A DNA stretch of 64,000 bases from Carposina sasakii (lineage: Eukaryota; Arthropoda; Insecta; Lepidoptera; Carposinidae). The notes beneath the pieces were generated by a model. That model was not told the origin of the DNA. It saw only the letters and a list, made by a program, of their open reading frames with translations, and did not search any database. Where the stretch lies: the NCBI GenBank assembly GCA_014607495.2, contig CP053152.1, positions 14,553,899 through 14,617,898 of the forward strand, read 5' to 3'. A program made the translations under genes and the position numbers. This document shows, piece after piece, positions 54,836 to 64,000 of this stretch; positions within the stretch are counted from its first letter, which is position 1, and every line of letters starts with the position of its first letter.

Positions 54836-56726
54836 TACATATGTATGTATATATGTATACGGTGGTGGTTAACAAGGAGTCTCCAAAATAATACTAGCTA
54901 TTTTGTTTGTCACTACACCTGAAAAGGATAGTTTACTGTACTTTTTATCTGTAAATCCATGAAATATTACGGTAAAGGTTATTTGTGCCCTCAGATAGTA
55001 AGTAGGTAGCCGTCCATAAATTTGAGGGTTTACCGGCCCCACGGTGGGCGCCAGTCTCGCTCGGCCTCGTATAGGGTATCTGTTCAACTATCTATTAGAA
55101 AGCTTAGGTTACACTTTAGTCAGTAAGACTCTTGATTTAATGTTCTAGCTAGGCTATAATTTAAGTATAAGAAAGTATACTTTTAATTTTTGTTGATGAC
55201 ATTCAAATTAAATTGAAATATACAGGATTTTTTTTAATTTTACAAACATTTTAGTGTTAGTGGTATCAAAGGTAAGCCCACTATCATTTTATAAGGCCTT
55301 ACTATGGACACCCTTTCTGCACCTTTGGGTTAACATTAAATTTTTATTTATTTTTGTATTGAGGTTGTAAAACGGTTAACTGATTTCGTGAACTTACCTA
55401 CATACCTAACAAGTTTTAACCTGTAGTAATCCTGTAGTTTCGGAACAAAGTATGACATTCAGGCAGCGACATGACAATAATGTACTCGTACATAACTAAT
55501 CTAAATCTATCTCTTTTTGACCATTTATCTACGGAACTCTAAAACGTAAATCGAAGTGTTCTAAATTAATAATGTAGAGTATTGTAGGTAACCAACGCGA
55601 ATATTACAAGTTCGAATATCGAACCACGAATTTGAATTATGAACGTGCAAATCGATCGACCATCCTCCATTATTCAATGCCATGTCTTTGAATGTTCCGA
55701 TCTCCATACCTCCCACTAATTTTGGAAAGTGCTTTGTAAAATAATATTCGAGATATTTTATGATGGATTTTTATCAAGGGATACCTACATAATTCACAAA
55801 TCCATGGTAAGATGCTTCAGTAAGAATTTTTGAAGAAGAAGTATTTCGGCGCGAATTCGGGTCAATACCTACGTAATGGTTTTCATACTCACGCAGTCAC
55901 GAATGTTCTTAAAGAAATTAAGTAGAAGTATAACTTATACACTTTTTATTATCCTGCCACCAGTTTTCGGGCACAAACGCTATGTTTACAAGCGGAGACA
56001 AATTATTAAATTAACTCTGTTTTAAAAATTAACTAAAATTAACTATCTGACCCAGATAATGTTACTTGCGACTTTTTGGCAACCGGTTGCAACTAACAAA
56101 ACATGACAGCCGATTCAAAGAGCTTGGTTTTTTGTATTTGTTTGAGATTGAGAGTCAGAGACTAGGTACTTCGAAATTGCGGCTAGTAGCAAGTAACAAA
56201 ATCATTATAGTTAAGTATTTTGAGTTCACAAACTAAACAGCGCATTATATTATTGAACATAAATAAAAGCCAATATCTATAAATTAACAGGAGAACATTC
56301 GCGAAAATAGCTAAATATTTGTCGGAAAAGCAAATTTGTACAAAATTTGCAGCGCACGGATTTGCACCACACCTAATTAGATTTCAATGAAATCTGTGGT
56401 TTGAGTGCGACAAACATGCGTATTGTGCGAGTTGGGTGCTCACATTCGATTTATATAAACATGCTACTAATATATCGATATTTACATGCGATATAGAGAT
56501 AGAGTTGCAATCGATTCTAAATTCCAATCGAAAAAATTCAACAACCACAACGATGTTAGTTGCTAAACTGCAATGTACAATAGTATGAAGATGATGGAAA
56601 TGCAGCCGACTTATTTTAGAGAATCACCAGGTCAGCTCAGTCATAATAATATTTATTTAATCTAAAATTATCTCATGAAGTAATCCTATTGGTAAAATTG
56701 GTGGTCAAATCGACTGCAGCGATTTA
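54836..56726. other. Unassigned intronic DNA with a tRNA-Lys-like primer site word
   Basis: No gene supported. At 55036-55053 the minus strand reads TGGCGCCCACCGTGGGGC, one base from the tRNA-Lys primer-binding site used by gypsy-type LTR elements. No LTR pair was found around it. Confidence 0.4.
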
Positions 56727-57115
56727 TTGCGTGATATCCACATCTCTGTTCCTCGTTCCCGTCCACGCTTTCAGGTCAAGTCACTGTTCCACATCCCTCC
56801 CTCTAGGACAAATTTGGGGTCGTCCTGTCCGATAAAAAGACTGTGCAGTAGCTACAATCGTGTCATGGGAATGCTGAAGTCCAATAATATGGACATTGAT
56901 ATTTTTTGTGACTCGATTTCTGTTATGCGAGGAGTATTGGCTCTTTTTTACTTTTGTAACAATGTTACCTCAATCTGGGGTGAGTTTCATGGAATAGCTC
57001 CTATGCCTGATTTGGCAACTAACATTTATTGTATGCAGTGACACAGATGGTGTAGTCATACATATAGTAGCTGGCGCCCTCGCCCAGGGGAGCTGTTTGA
57101 TGAAACACACTCCAC
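56727..57115 (+). mobile_element. Degenerate LINE C-terminus
   Basis: 104 open codons include VKSLFHIPPSRTNLGSSCPI, KRLCSSYNRVMGM and NNMDIDIFCDSISVM, which resemble the last part of jockey-type polymerases ('PP.RT....SP..R....YN' then 'DIF'). The frame then decays. An A-rich tail, CTAAATAAATAAATAAATAA, is at 57229-57253. It shares terminal words with 47568-47670. Confidence 0.45.
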
Positions 57116-57253
57116 TATACTATAATATTATCTGTGAATGATGTAGCACACCTATAATTGGCACATACATCAGATTTTTAGTTGTAAGTGTAATTATTGT
57201 TGCTCTTAATGTATGTTCTGTAAGTGTGTCTAAATAAATAAATAAATAAAATA

Positions 57254-57812
57254 AAAATGGGGTAAATAAAGTTACGAAGACCAAAATATTTTTTGAACGG
57301 CCAGCTTCCATGGTAACGCAGAAAGAAAGAAAAGTTGATAAAAATCCCCGTCGAATTCTGAAGTAGAGTCGAAAGTTCGACGTGTGGCGTGACTGACTTG
57401 ACTGACCTAATTTTTTTCTTACAGGAAATGAAGATTGATGGTTTCCCCGGCTTCAATATCAATAATAAATGTCCTGAAACTAAGAGTGGGGTCTCTGTTT
57501 TATTAAACTTTGAAATGAGATAAAGGAAGCGGAATTGGTGCTCAATTGCTATTGATGTGCCAGGTTTTTTGACACTGATAGGATCATAAAAATCTTATAT
57601 ATGTTCCATGGCATGGATCTCATCATAGTGCGATTTGACATTAACATTTATTACATTATATTTAGTTACGTCCACTATCACCAAAGTGGTGTTGGTAAAA
57701 CAATTTTAGTCAATTAGCGTTTTAGGATAATATAGCGCACGATAATGAAGCCAATAGCAAAAGTCACCCTGTTGGATTATTCTTTTGTATGTAATTTAAA
57801 AGTACAGTCTAA
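57254..57812. other. Unassigned DNA
   Basis: Nothing recognised. Confidence 0.35.
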
Positions 57813-57968
57813 GTAGTATGACCTGCGTGACACGATATGATAAACCGATTTATCGACATTTAACCTGTCATAATACGATAAATATAGCCGTCATGTTGAA
57901 TTTTATATAGAGATGATACGATATCATACGATACGATTTCCACGATGCGTGGTCATGCTAGGGGGGGC
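57813..57968 (-). mobile_element. MITE F, minus-strand copy
   Basis: Minus strand CCCCCCTAGCATGACCACGC, ATGATATCGTATCATCTCTA, ATTCAACATGACGGCTATAT, ATCGGTTTATCATATCGTGT and GCAGGTCATAC. It shows the full F layout of about 155 bp. 57969-58318 is unassigned. Confidence 0.7.
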
Positions 57969-58318
57969 AGAGCTATTCATGTTTACATAAGTATTTTAAT
58001 AAAACGTAGAATACGAATAGGATCTAAAGTCAGTTAAACAAGAATAAAATTAAAAAAATTGTGGTTAAAGTAAACTCAACTTGGAGTTAGATAGAATAAA
58101 GTGGCTTTAAAAACTTTCAGTTTTTAATTTAGTATTTGAACAAAGTCGTTTTAGGATTAGTTAGAGGTCAACCTGCGGGTTTATTATTTAGAACTTTAGG
58201 GTCCAGGTGTTAAGGTATCAAGTCCAATGACCTGTTAAACCGGGTTAGGGTTGGACTAACATAGCTCTATTTTAGGTTAGATACCTTTTAAATCGATTAT
58301 AATAAATAATTATTTCAT

Positions 58319-58887
58319 ACTAGTGGACGCCCGCGACTCCGCCCGCGTGGACTACAGAAAAACAAAATGTCGAAATTATCCGGGATGAAAAGTAGCCTAT
58401 GTTAACTGTCACAATATATTCATGAAAACTGCATCGAAATCGGTTCAGCCGTTTCAGAGATTAGCGTGCACAAACGCACATACAAACCGACAAACAGACA
58501 AAAATTAGAAAAATCATTCTCTTGGTACTATTGCGTTGATAAAGGTCTCCTATAATATTTTTTCTCATATATCTTCCATGTGCCTAGCCGCGTGGTGCCG
58601 GCAGAGTAGAGTTTGTACCACGCCTGCCTACACGTGGGTATCGTACGAGGCGATTAAGGGTTTCCGGGAGGTGGGCAGCAGCACCTCCCGTACTGACAAC
58701 GTAGTCTGAAAATCACACTGCGGTCACCAACCCGCCTGCCCAGCGTGGTGACTATGGGCAAAACCCCCATGTAGCCTTGTGGCGTTCCCTGGGGGAGGCC
58801 TACGTCCAGTGGACTGCAATAGGCTGAAGAAGAAGAAGAAGATCTTCCATGTGCGATCTGTTACATTTTTATTATATATATATATAT
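58319..58887 (+). repeat. ACTAGTGGACG repeat interrupted by a SINE
   Basis: ACTAGTGGACGCCCGCGACT to ATATATCTTCCATGTG (58582), then again from 58842 ATCTTCCATGTGCGATCTGT to TATATATATAGATAGA. The 271 bases between are one SINE plus a target duplication. Confidence 0.85.
58571..58853 (+). mobile_element. RTE-tailed SINE nested in the ACTAG repeat
   Basis: The 12-bp duplication ATCTTCCATGTG (58571-58582 and 58842-58853) is exact. The SINE (58583-58841) runs CCTAGCCGCGTGGTGCCGGC, TGGGTATCGTACGAGGCGAT, GGCAAAACCCCCATGTAGCC, GGGGGAGGCCTACGTCCAGT, AATAGGCTGA, (AGA)n. It is the clearest full copy in the window. Confidence 0.9.
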
Positions 58888-61785
58888 AGATAGAAGAAGA
58901 AGAGCTGTTCTTAAATTCATTGGCACAAAAAACATCGGTGTACTCCAAAATCATTGCACAGTATCGATACAATTTGAAATATAAGTGCACATTACCGATC
59001 GCAAGGCAATTATGTAAATTCGGGCCGATAAAAACGACATGATATCGGTTGTCGTGCGATTGAAACGTCCGATTTTATCGTTCCAAAGTGGAAATGAAAT
59101 TAATGGCCACATTTACATTTGGGGGTTAAGGGGTCGTAACTTTACATGCCATATGTATGGAGTTTTATGAATTATGGCCGTAATATAAGTTTTATTTTCT
59201 TAAATGACGTGTCTTGAGTTGGCTAAGATTATTTCTTGGCCCTTGTATAATTGAGGAGAATTTGCTTTATTTACAGCTGCCCGTAACATGTACCTATATG
59301 TTTTGCACAAATGGATTCCAGATTGATCTTGAAAAGTAACACTGCATATATTTCGCGAAACTGTTCATTACTTTATTTTTAAAAATGGTATTAATTTTTA
59401 TCTCTATACCTAAGTTTTATTACATAAAATTGACTCTTTTACGAGTACTATACATGTATAGGTACATATCATACAATAATTACTCTAGTTAATGAACTAC
59501 TAGAGAAAATAATTGAATTAACCTAGATTTGGTCCTATTTCTCTCATCTCCATTGACTAGTAATAATAATTAACGGGCAGTATTTAATAATATAACAAGT
59601 ATCTGTATCTAATGAGAATACGAATACCTAACGTAGATATACTGCTTACATTATTAATTATTCAATACACATGAATTATTTGTTAATAACTATACCTTAA
59701 CAGACTTCGCTATAATGATCGATTTTATTCGTCGTTTTAACAGGTTCATTATACAGTTTCGTACAGTTATATATTTTCTTAATTGAAATGTATTATCCGA
59801 GGCTTCGGCATGTTGAATATTGGCCTTAAGGTGACACAGATACTTTTAATATGGCTGGATAGCTGTTAGTCATGTTATGCTGTATCGCCTGCATATTATC
59901 GTTCTACCCTCATGTAAAGTAAATCATAGGTTTAGTTGAATAAATGTTATAGATATAAAACTTTTGATTAGATACATATTTAGTGATTACACGAACGAGT
60001 TATTTACCTATACACCACCACCATACTACAAATAAACAGATTTAAGCAATCAATAATTTTAAAGCCAACCTTTTGAGGTCCATTTGAATTTGTAATAAAA
60101 CATTAATTTCTCTTTCAGTTTATCTTCATATTAGAATAGGGATTTCGGAATATGGTAGCTATTAGTAACAAGTCGACTGGAATAAATTGAAATAAATTCA
60201 AAGTAATTTTAAAAAAAGCTTGATAAGTTTTTCTACAAAATCGATCGAGTGAAAATATTTAATGAGATAATATCTATGTATGTGTGTATGTATAAATTTT
60301 GAATGATAAGTCCAAACAACCATATTTATAAAAATCGGCAGACATAATATTGAATGATACACAAAAATCTGCGAAAACTCTCGGCCATCGATTGCACCGC
60401 CATGTTGTTTTCGTGACGTCATCTCATCAGCCGCGGGCGACGCACGCCGATTGAAAAACAATACCGAACCACTTAATACGGCGGGCACGGGCATCCTGAA
60501 CCGTTCATGTATTATAATGTTGGAGCATTGACGAGTTTATCCCGGCCCACTTTATTAAATGTCTGTTTTCGCGCTCTGCGTGCGTGTTGTTTGTTCATCC
60601 CGATTACCCATTCGCCCGGGGAGGTGCGCGACGTGCGTCGGATGCCAATTCCAAAATCGAAAATCAACTTTTTGTTTCGCGCGTTCTAATTTTAAAGAAT
60701 GCCCGCGTTTTGTTTTTTGCTCGGATACATTTGAATGGCGATTTAATCGGGGCGAAATTGGGCCGCAAATCGCAATGAATTTTGTTTGAACAGCCAGCGT
60801 TTCCGTAATTCGTTTGGAAAAAGTTTATTTCGCCCTTAAATTGTGTAATGATGAACTTTTCTTATTTGATTTAGAATAAAAAATTATGCAATTAGCACGA
60901 ACAAAAATAGAAAAGTAATTTGTTTAATGCAAGAATTGATCAACAAAATAAATAGACTTTATGATAGAAATACCACATAGTATGTACAATTTTTCAAAAA
61001 TACCCACTCAAATGAAAAATTCTTCAAACGCCCAGACGTTCGGATACACAATTTAAACCTGACACGGCGAAAGTTTCGCGTGCACAGCACATATTTTTCA
61101 GCTAGAAAAGGATGTTTTCCTCGACAACCGGTGATAACGTTTCACAGTACTTTATTTATTATTTCCTGGCCCACCGGGCGGGTAAGTAGGTATGATATTT
61201 TGGTACATTAATGTACGGAAGACAGTAAATAAGCCCGCACCTCAGCCCTTGGGAGTGGCTGAATTATGTGATATCGCGGAAGATATATCAAATAGGGCCC
61301 CTTGTGCCGAATTTTGTAAAAATGCGACGGTAGAGTTATAGCCGTCCTTTAGCCGACTCGGTTTAGCGCCGGTTAAGTAGAATCAGGTTATTGTACGCGT
61401 TTTTCTTTGTCAGCGCTTTTGGATATATTTTTACTTAGATATGCTGCCATTTTTTTATTATACATGTTTTTTATTATACTATTATTTGCTACCTTACGAT
61501 CGGTCGGCAATCAATTGATAACCGTCAAAAGACTACTTCGCAGCAGTTTTAAAAATTCGATCTGACGTTTGGAAAAATCAGCCCTTATATAATTACCAAA
61601 TGTAAAGATTAGCAGTGACTATCTAGCGATTGCGTCCAGTTGTATTTTAAAAAACAAGGGTGCCGGATTTCCCATCCTAATAAAATGGGAAAGAAATGTG
61701 TTAAAGCTACTGATTTAGAAACATTTTGAACGCTGCATAGTATGTAAGCTTATCATAGTTATGATAGTGTAATACCTTCGCTACT
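58888..61785. other. Unassigned intronic DNA with a GC-raised stretch
   Basis: No gene supported. 60400-60830 is clearly richer in G and C, with several short overlapping open frames on both strands (for example 60507-60789). It lacks repeat ends, so regulatory or conserved non-coding DNA is possible. At 61560 GACGTTTGGAAAAATCAGCC is one arm end of the TAAGGG MITE. Confidence 0.35.
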
Positions 61786-62092
61786 AAGCGGTGATAGCAC
61801 AGTGGTTAAGATGTGTACCTTCCAAGCGGGAGGCGTAAGTTCGATTCCAGTCACGGGCCTGTACCAATGAATTTATTTAATGTACAGTTTTTAATGTTGC
61901 AAAATTGTCACTTAGCTCGTGCCTCGGAAAGCACGTAAAACCGTTGGTCATGCGCCTGATCTCTCTCCGGTCGTGTCGGCTTTCCGTCCCATCGGACTAT
62001 GAGAGTAACGGAATAGAGAGTGCATCTGTGTTTGCGCACACACTTGTGCACTATACCTATAATATCTCCTGCGTGCCTGGCGTGAATGTCTA
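61786..62092 (+). mobile_element. tRNA-headed SINE, type T2
   Basis: AGCGGTGATAGCACAGTGGT (A box), GTAAGTTCGATTCCAGTCA (B box), then ATTTATTTAATGTACAG, GTGCCTCGGAAAGCACGTAA and GAATAGAGAGTGCATCTGTG. The 3' end is cut after CTCCTGCGTGCCTGGCG. Confidence 0.8.
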
Positions 62093-62212
62093 GGTACATT
62101 CGATAAACTCCTAGCACGTCTTGCACACTAGTTTCGACTAAAGCTGTTTAATCTCTACTTAGATAACAAATCTCAGAGATCCGCATCCCTATTTATAAAT
62201 ATATATTATCTA

Positions 62213-62591
62213 TAGAGGGTGATTTGTGGTCGTCAACTTTCCCGAAAACTACGGAATCTCCTCATTATCACGATCATTTTTCTCCATAGAAGCACACATG
62301 GGAAGTGTCTGGTTTCCAAACTATTAGGGTCCAAAGTTGAGTAAATAGACAGCGTTTTTCTGCATAAATGCACATTGACGCGTGTAGCAAGATTTTTTCA
62401 CGAGAAATTATTAATATCTGTCTATGAAAAACCTAGCATAAACACTGGACACTATAAATTTCGCCCGATCAAGTAATTTTTTATTTTTTTAATTACATCG
62501 TTACCCAACATTTTTTTGGCATAAAGTTACTTTGTTTGATGTATAGAGTACGTACCCTTCGTTAAGGGTGGCAACGAAAAAACACCCTGTA
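62213..62591 (+). mobile_element. MITE D copy 4
   Basis: The element 62215-62589 has ends GAGGGTGATTTGTGGTCGTC (first C changed to G) and AAAAAACACCCTG, with TA on both sides. Confidence 0.8.
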
Positions 62592-62639
62592 TAACTTAAT
62601 ATACTCTCTAGTTTAAAGAAAATACACATGCAAATAATT

Positions 62640-62832
62640 TAGACAAAAGAACTCGGGAATTCATTCAGGCGATAAGGTAATAACTTCTCACTGAATATTA
62701 ACATCTGGCCCCCCCCCCCCCGCGATGCTGAACGTAACTGTGGGATTTCCCTTAGGGTCCTGCAGTTCTGGCCCATTTGCTCCCCATCTGTTCCCCATTT
62801 GGGGAACATAGCCGTGTCTATATGTATGTATG
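62640..62832 (+). repeat. R-repeat copy with poly-C run
   Basis: ACTCGGGAATTCATTCAGGC, GATAAGGTAATAACTTCTCA, a C run at 62708-62720, CTGTGGGATTTCCCTTAGGG, TCCTGCAGTTCTGGCCC, and GGGGAACATAGCCGTGTCTA. Confidence 0.6.
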
Positions 62833-62914
62833 TAAGTAAATAATTTTGCTGAGATCACTAAATACGTGATGGTATAAAATTAACGGCTTTTGTAGTTCTT
62901 ATTACAGATTACTA

Positions 62915-63171
62915 TACAGGGTGTAACAAAAAGGGTATGTTTAGCGAAAAGCTATATGAACAGCCCACTGTAGAGAACCTATCCACAAAATTTGAGACCG
63001 CATGTTTATTTTTCCGGATAGTATGGAGAATTTTTTAATATCTCAGGAATTTTCATACAATCTTGAAAAATAAAAATGTGAATTCGAGTCTTAAATTTTG
63101 TAGATAGGTTCTCTATAGTGGGCTATTTACATAGCTTTTCGCTTAACATACCCTTTTTGTTACACCCTGTA
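62915..63171 (-). mobile_element. MITE E, reverse orientation
   Basis: The element 62917-63169 has ends CAGGGTGTAACAAAAAGGGT and ACCCTTTTTGTTACACCCTG with TA flanks. The central asymmetric part is reversed relative to 29394. Confidence 0.85.
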
Positions 63172-64000
63172 TAAGGCATTCGAAATAATCTGTACTAATC
63201 AACTTTACAGCTCCGAGCTGCTTGGAATTATCTATTAGAGGAACACGATTGGTGTATGATACATGCATCCATAGCAACATATAGCAACATATAGCACATC
63301 TCAGATTTATTTTGTATAGTTTATCCCGAAGGAAAGGCAAGGGGAACTAAGCTCATACAGCCATTGTCTTTAGTAAATGATTTCTGAATTTATGATGGAT
63401 GATATTGATGATGATGAATGGAAACGTCGGGAAAATCCTCAAAATTTGTAAAGATCAAAAAGAATTGCAGAAACAACTTACATGAGCCCATGAAGAGATC
63501 GTATTCCGACTAAAGTTTTATTCAGTTTACCTGCGTATAAAACCATGCACAGGTACTGGATTCACATCACAAGTAAACAAAATATAACTTATCTACCAGA
63601 AAACATCACTTTACGGACACATACAAGCCATTTACAAAGAAATTTTGATTTTCACAAGAAAATTACACCTGCACCCTTTCAGCTTTTCCCGCCGAATCCA
63701 ACACATCTCAGATGGAAGGCATCCCAAGCTCATGTCAGCCATTTTGTTTTAAAGTGGCAAGTTCAAAACACTTTGTTGTTAACAAAAACTTATTTGTTTT
63801 AGGCAAACACGTTTAGCTTCGTCAGTTATTCAATACAATGCGTGTTTCATTTAGATGTAATTCAGTAATACAGTTTTGTAAAACCTTATAACACACCTCT
63901 TTTTGCGTCGGGGGTAAAAAACACTCACAGTGTTTAGGGACATAGAGGTTATCTATATTATAAAATTATTAATAAAGACCACTAAGCTACCGGGTCAATT
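63172..64000. other. AT-rich unassigned DNA
   Basis: An 85-codon open frame at 63545-63802 has no domain I recognise. No splice-bounded exon seen. Confidence 0.35.

Noticed and set aside
1..64000. CRISPR array, operon or phage-type system
   Set aside because: No regularly spaced identical repeats, no compact genes on one strand, and a spliced animal exon; the sequence is eukaryotic.

Overview
The window looks like intronic DNA from a moth or butterfly (Lepidoptera). This rests on repeat signatures I recognise from that order: RTE-type LINE 3' ends reading GGGGGAGGCCTAC then AATAGGCTGA, ACTAGTGGACGCCCGCGACTCC repeats, ATCACGCCT repeats ending GGGGTAGGCAGAG, and a long repeat ending ACGGAACCCTAAAAA. 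It also rests on AT-rich sequence densely packed with MITEs and SINEs. Nothing bacterial, no CRISPR array and no intact RNA gene was seen.

Only one host-gene piece is well supported. It is a 147-bp exon on the minus strand (21658-21804) with a good acceptor, a good donor and 49 codons that read as part of an ADAM metalloprotease prodomain, most like the insect mind-meld (Mmd) type. I recognise no other exon, so at least 21 kb downstream and 42 kb upstream of it appear to be intron. A 15-bp minisatellite starts about 32 bp inside the intron after the donor.

The rest is mobile DNA. LINE remnants lie at 2226-3260 (minus, 336 open codons, FADD motif), 24866-25150 (RTE C-terminus), 33484-34145, 56727-57115 and 21826-22117. 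SINEs include a non-tRNA type whose 3' tail matches the RTE LINE (3392-3660, 27726-28978 split, 32754-33007, 58583-58841) and two tRNA-headed types (18789, 30333; and 61786, 52850, 54835). DNA-transposon MITEs include three families with CAGGGTG-type ends and TA duplications, two hAT-type copies with exact 8-bp duplications (7337-7629, 49489-49937), and several near-perfect palindromes (14721-15056, 18402-18624, 19232-19315, 53876-54066). Nested insertions give a relative order of events in several places.

Two families look unusual. (1) A roughly 440-bp element at 4262, 41892 and 49087, with an older relative near 9725, has ~97-99-bp inverted arms, an asymmetric extension outside one arm, 12-16-bp target duplications and a hammerhead-like RNA motif in its core. 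One copy has the core flipped. This resembles a non-autonomous Penelope-like element more than an ordinary MITE. (2) A ~100-bp module (19829, 20360, 38406) is followed in two of three copies by a different tRNA-like sequence and a T-run, the reverse of normal SINE layout.
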